Below the pieces are notes generated by a model, which was given only the letters and a program-made list of their open reading frames with translations, searched no databases and was not told the origin of the DNA. The position numbers and the translations under genes are program-made. From the NCBI GenBank assembly GCA_943325595.2, contig CALPQA020000064.1, forward strand, positions 1 to 8,225: a stretch of 8,225 bases of DNA. Reading direction: 5' to 3'. Positions 7,409-8,225 of this stretch are shown one piece after another (position 1 is the first letter of the stretch; every line of letters starts with the position of its first letter). The stretch comes from Auritidibacter sp. Marseille-P8566 (GTDB lineage Bacteria > Bacteroidota > Bacteroidia > Flavobacteriales > Flavobacteriaceae).

Positions 7409-7416
7409 CAAAAATA
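7409..7416 (-). promoter_or_regulatory. Candidate -7 promoter element for mnmG
   Basis: Read on the minus strand this is TATTTTTG, a full match to the Bacteroidota -7 consensus TAnnTTTG used by the primary sigma factor. The -33 TTG is poor: a TTTC lies about 22 bases upstream instead. Transcription would start near 7402, giving a leader of about 80 bases that carries a parS site. In such AT-rich DNA a match could be chance. Confidence 0.35.
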
Positions 7417-7494
7417 CAAAAAAATAATAGCCCCGATTGAAAGGAAAATCCTCGAGGTTTTTACCGAGAGATTTGGAATGAAAGCGGGAATTTT

Positions 7495-7517
7495 ATTTGC
7501 AGAAAAAAACCGCAAAT
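7495..7517 (-). repeat. Inverted repeat 14 bases downstream of ybeY
   Basis: ATTTGC (7495-7500) and GCAAAT (7512-7517) can pair around an 11-base A-rich loop. Its position just after the ybeY stop suggests a weak terminator or RNA-stabilising hairpin, but no T-run follows on the minus strand, so readthrough from ybeY into mnmG remains possible. The rest of the 208-base ybeY-mnmG gap holds a parS site, the candidate mnmG promoter and no gene I can support. Confidence 0.25.
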
Positions 7518-7530
7518 TCGCTCCTGCTAC

Positions 7531-7950
7531 TTATTGTTCCACGTGAAACATTTGCATTTTTTCTTCTTCTTTACTTCGCATTATTTGCTCGTCAGATTCT
7601 GATTTGTCCTTGTAGCCGCAATAGTGCAAAACGCCATGAACGAGAACGCGCTTGATTTCTTCAAGGAATGTTACGTTGAAATCAAGGGCGTTTTCACGCA
7701 CTCTTTCGACCGAAACAAAAATATCTCCGTGTAGCTCATTTCCTACAGAATAATCAAAGCTAATGATATCGGTTAAGGTGTCGTGGTCGAGGTATTGCTG
7801 GTTGATTTGGAGCAAATATTCGTCGTCGCAAAACACATAATTGATGTCCCCCTCTTTTTTGTTTTCGGATACAATTACAGCCGACAACCATTTTGAAAAA
7901 TCGGCTTCGTGGTCTAATTCGAAATCTGTTTCGTAGTTAAAACTAATCAT
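7531..7950 (-). CDS. ybeY: rRNA maturation endoribonuclease YbeY
   Basis: A 139-residue metal-dependent RNase of the UPF0054 family, involved in 16S rRNA 3'-end maturation and 70S ribosome quality control. The family signature is HGVLHYCGYKDK (105-116). His105 and His109 are the expected zinc ligands; the third ligand, His in E. coli (HGxLHLxGYDH), is replaced by Asp115, the form I associate with Bacteroidota. The upstream motif LTDIISFDY (59-67) corresponds to the PTxVLSFP segment, and the Arg that usually follows the conserved Tyr is Leu54 here. The gene overlaps the preceding gene by 8 bases (ATGATTAG), implying translational coupling. The C terminus is unusual: the final six residues, MFHVEQ, are encoded by a parS site, and appear to be a tail beyond the conserved fold. 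No truncation is evident. Confidence 0.93.
   Translation of the reverse strand: MISFNYETDFELDHEADFSKWLSAVIVSENKKEGDINYVFCDDEYLLQINQQYLDHDTLTDIISFDYSVGNELHGDIFVSVERVRENALDFNVTFLEEIKRVLVHGVLHYCGYKDKSESDEQIMRSKEEEKMQMFHVEQ
7535..7550. other. parS ParB binding site (16/16) inside the ybeY 3' end
   Basis: TGTTCCACGTGAAACA, a perfect parS palindrome, in the same orientation as the site at 7363. It lies wholly within the ybeY reading frame: on the minus strand the codons ATG TTT CAC GTG GAA CAA followed by TAA run through it (7551-7531). The centromere site therefore sets the last residues of the YbeY protein. On the plus strand the same bases contain an in-frame TGA that ends a 46-codon open frame starting at 7406. 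Confidence 0.93.
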
Positions 7951-8225
7951 TTTTTTTAAAATATTCTTGAACCTTTTGGTTAAAATTGGAATGCAAAGGT
8001 AGGGTTTGTCGGTTTAAAATCTCGATACTCTTGATGTATTCTTGCAAATTCGCGGGAAGCGCCGTGCTTTGGTTATTGTAATCTTTCTTGTTAGTTTGCG
8101 ATTGGCGTTTCTTTTCTTCACCTTGTTGCTGTGTTGCTTTCTCTAATTTTAGCAGTTCGTACTGTACGTTTAAAATATTTTGAAGGTTTTCATTGTTTAA
8201 GCCTTTGTTCAATAATTGCTTCTCG
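7943..8225 (-). CDS. C-terminal end of a large Q/K-rich protein, probably DUF4175 family, 5' part missing
   Basis: The frame is open to the right window edge, so only the last 93 or so residues are present; the TTG at 8212 is an internal Leu codon, not a start. The fragment is hydrophilic and helical, with LQNILNVQYELLKLEKATQQQ followed by a Glu/Lys/Gln-rich stretch, NQSTALPANLQEYIKSIEIL, and the end KVQEYFKKND. This pattern, with the position directly before ybeY, matches from memory the end of the long (about 1100-residue) DUF4175 proteins of Flavobacteria, which have N-terminal membrane helices and a long coiled-coil-like body of unknown function. The stop TAG overlaps the ybeY start by 8 bases, so the two are almost certainly one transcript. 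The family call rests on recollection of the arrangement and sequence style, not on a domain motif visible here. Confidence 0.6.
   Translation of the reverse strand, partial: EKQLLNKGLNNENLQNILNVQYELLKLEKATQQQGEEKKRQSQTNKKDYNNQSTALPANLQEYIKSIEILNRQTLPLHSNFNQKVQEYFKKND

Noticed and set aside
7449..7456. CCTCGAGG palindrome in the ybeY-mnmG gap as a terminator or operator
   Set aside because: The stem would be very short with a mismatch in the A/T extensions and no T-run follows; a lone 8-bp palindrome is not enough.
1..8225. Mobile element, CRISPR array, tRNA or defence system
   Set aside because: No transposase or integrase, no regularly spaced repeats, no cloverleaf, and no toxin, nuclease or defence-type gene cluster is seen; codon style appears even across the genes.

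Overview
The window looks like ordinary chromosomal DNA of a member of the Bacteroidota, most likely a Flavobacterium or close relative. The base composition is AT-rich, start codons have AT-rich leaders with little Shine-Dalgarno character, one TAnnTTTG-type promoter element is visible, and several protein families take the form I know from Flavobacteriia: a PIF1/RecD-like helicase with a C-terminal helix-turn-helix, a lipid-anchored Skp/OmpH-like protein, and a YbeY with the GYKDK variant of its metal site. There is no rRNA, tRNA, CRISPR array, transposase, integrase or other sign of a mobile element.

Layout. On the plus strand at the left are the 3' two thirds of holB (DNA polymerase III delta prime subunit, cut by the window edge) and, 6 bases later, a small DoxX-like membrane protein. 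These converge with a minus-strand block: a 759-residue helicase, whose stop is 2 bases from the DoxX stop; an OmpH/Skp-like lipoprotein followed by a good hairpin terminator; a class I SAM-dependent methyltransferase; mnmG (tRNA wobble-uridine modification); ybeY (rRNA maturation RNase); and the C-terminal end of a larger Q/K-rich protein, probably DUF4175 family, cut by the right edge. That last gene overlaps ybeY by 8 bases, so the two are probably translationally coupled.

The most notable feature is not a gene. Three 16-bp sites match the ParB centromere site parS (TGTTCCACGTGAAACA): one downstream of mnmG at 5397-5412 (15/16), one in the mnmG leader at 7363-7378 (16/16) and one inside the last codons of ybeY at 7535-7550 (16/16). 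Such a cluster is the hallmark of a chromosomal ParABS segregation locus and suggests that the window lies in the origin-proximal, ParB-loaded part of the chromosome, although parA, parB and an origin are not in the window. The ybeY site doubles as coding sequence, giving the protein an MFHVEQ tail.

The genes do not form a single pathway. They are housekeeping functions: replication (HolB), DNA unwinding (helicase), envelope biogenesis (Skp-like lipoprotein), tRNA modification (MnmG) and ribosome maturation (YbeY), plus a methyltransferase of unknown substrate. I see no previously undescribed multi-gene system. The non-coding interest is the parS cluster, two degenerate 7-base-period repeats beside one parS, and an inverted repeat spanning both stop codons of the convergent pair.
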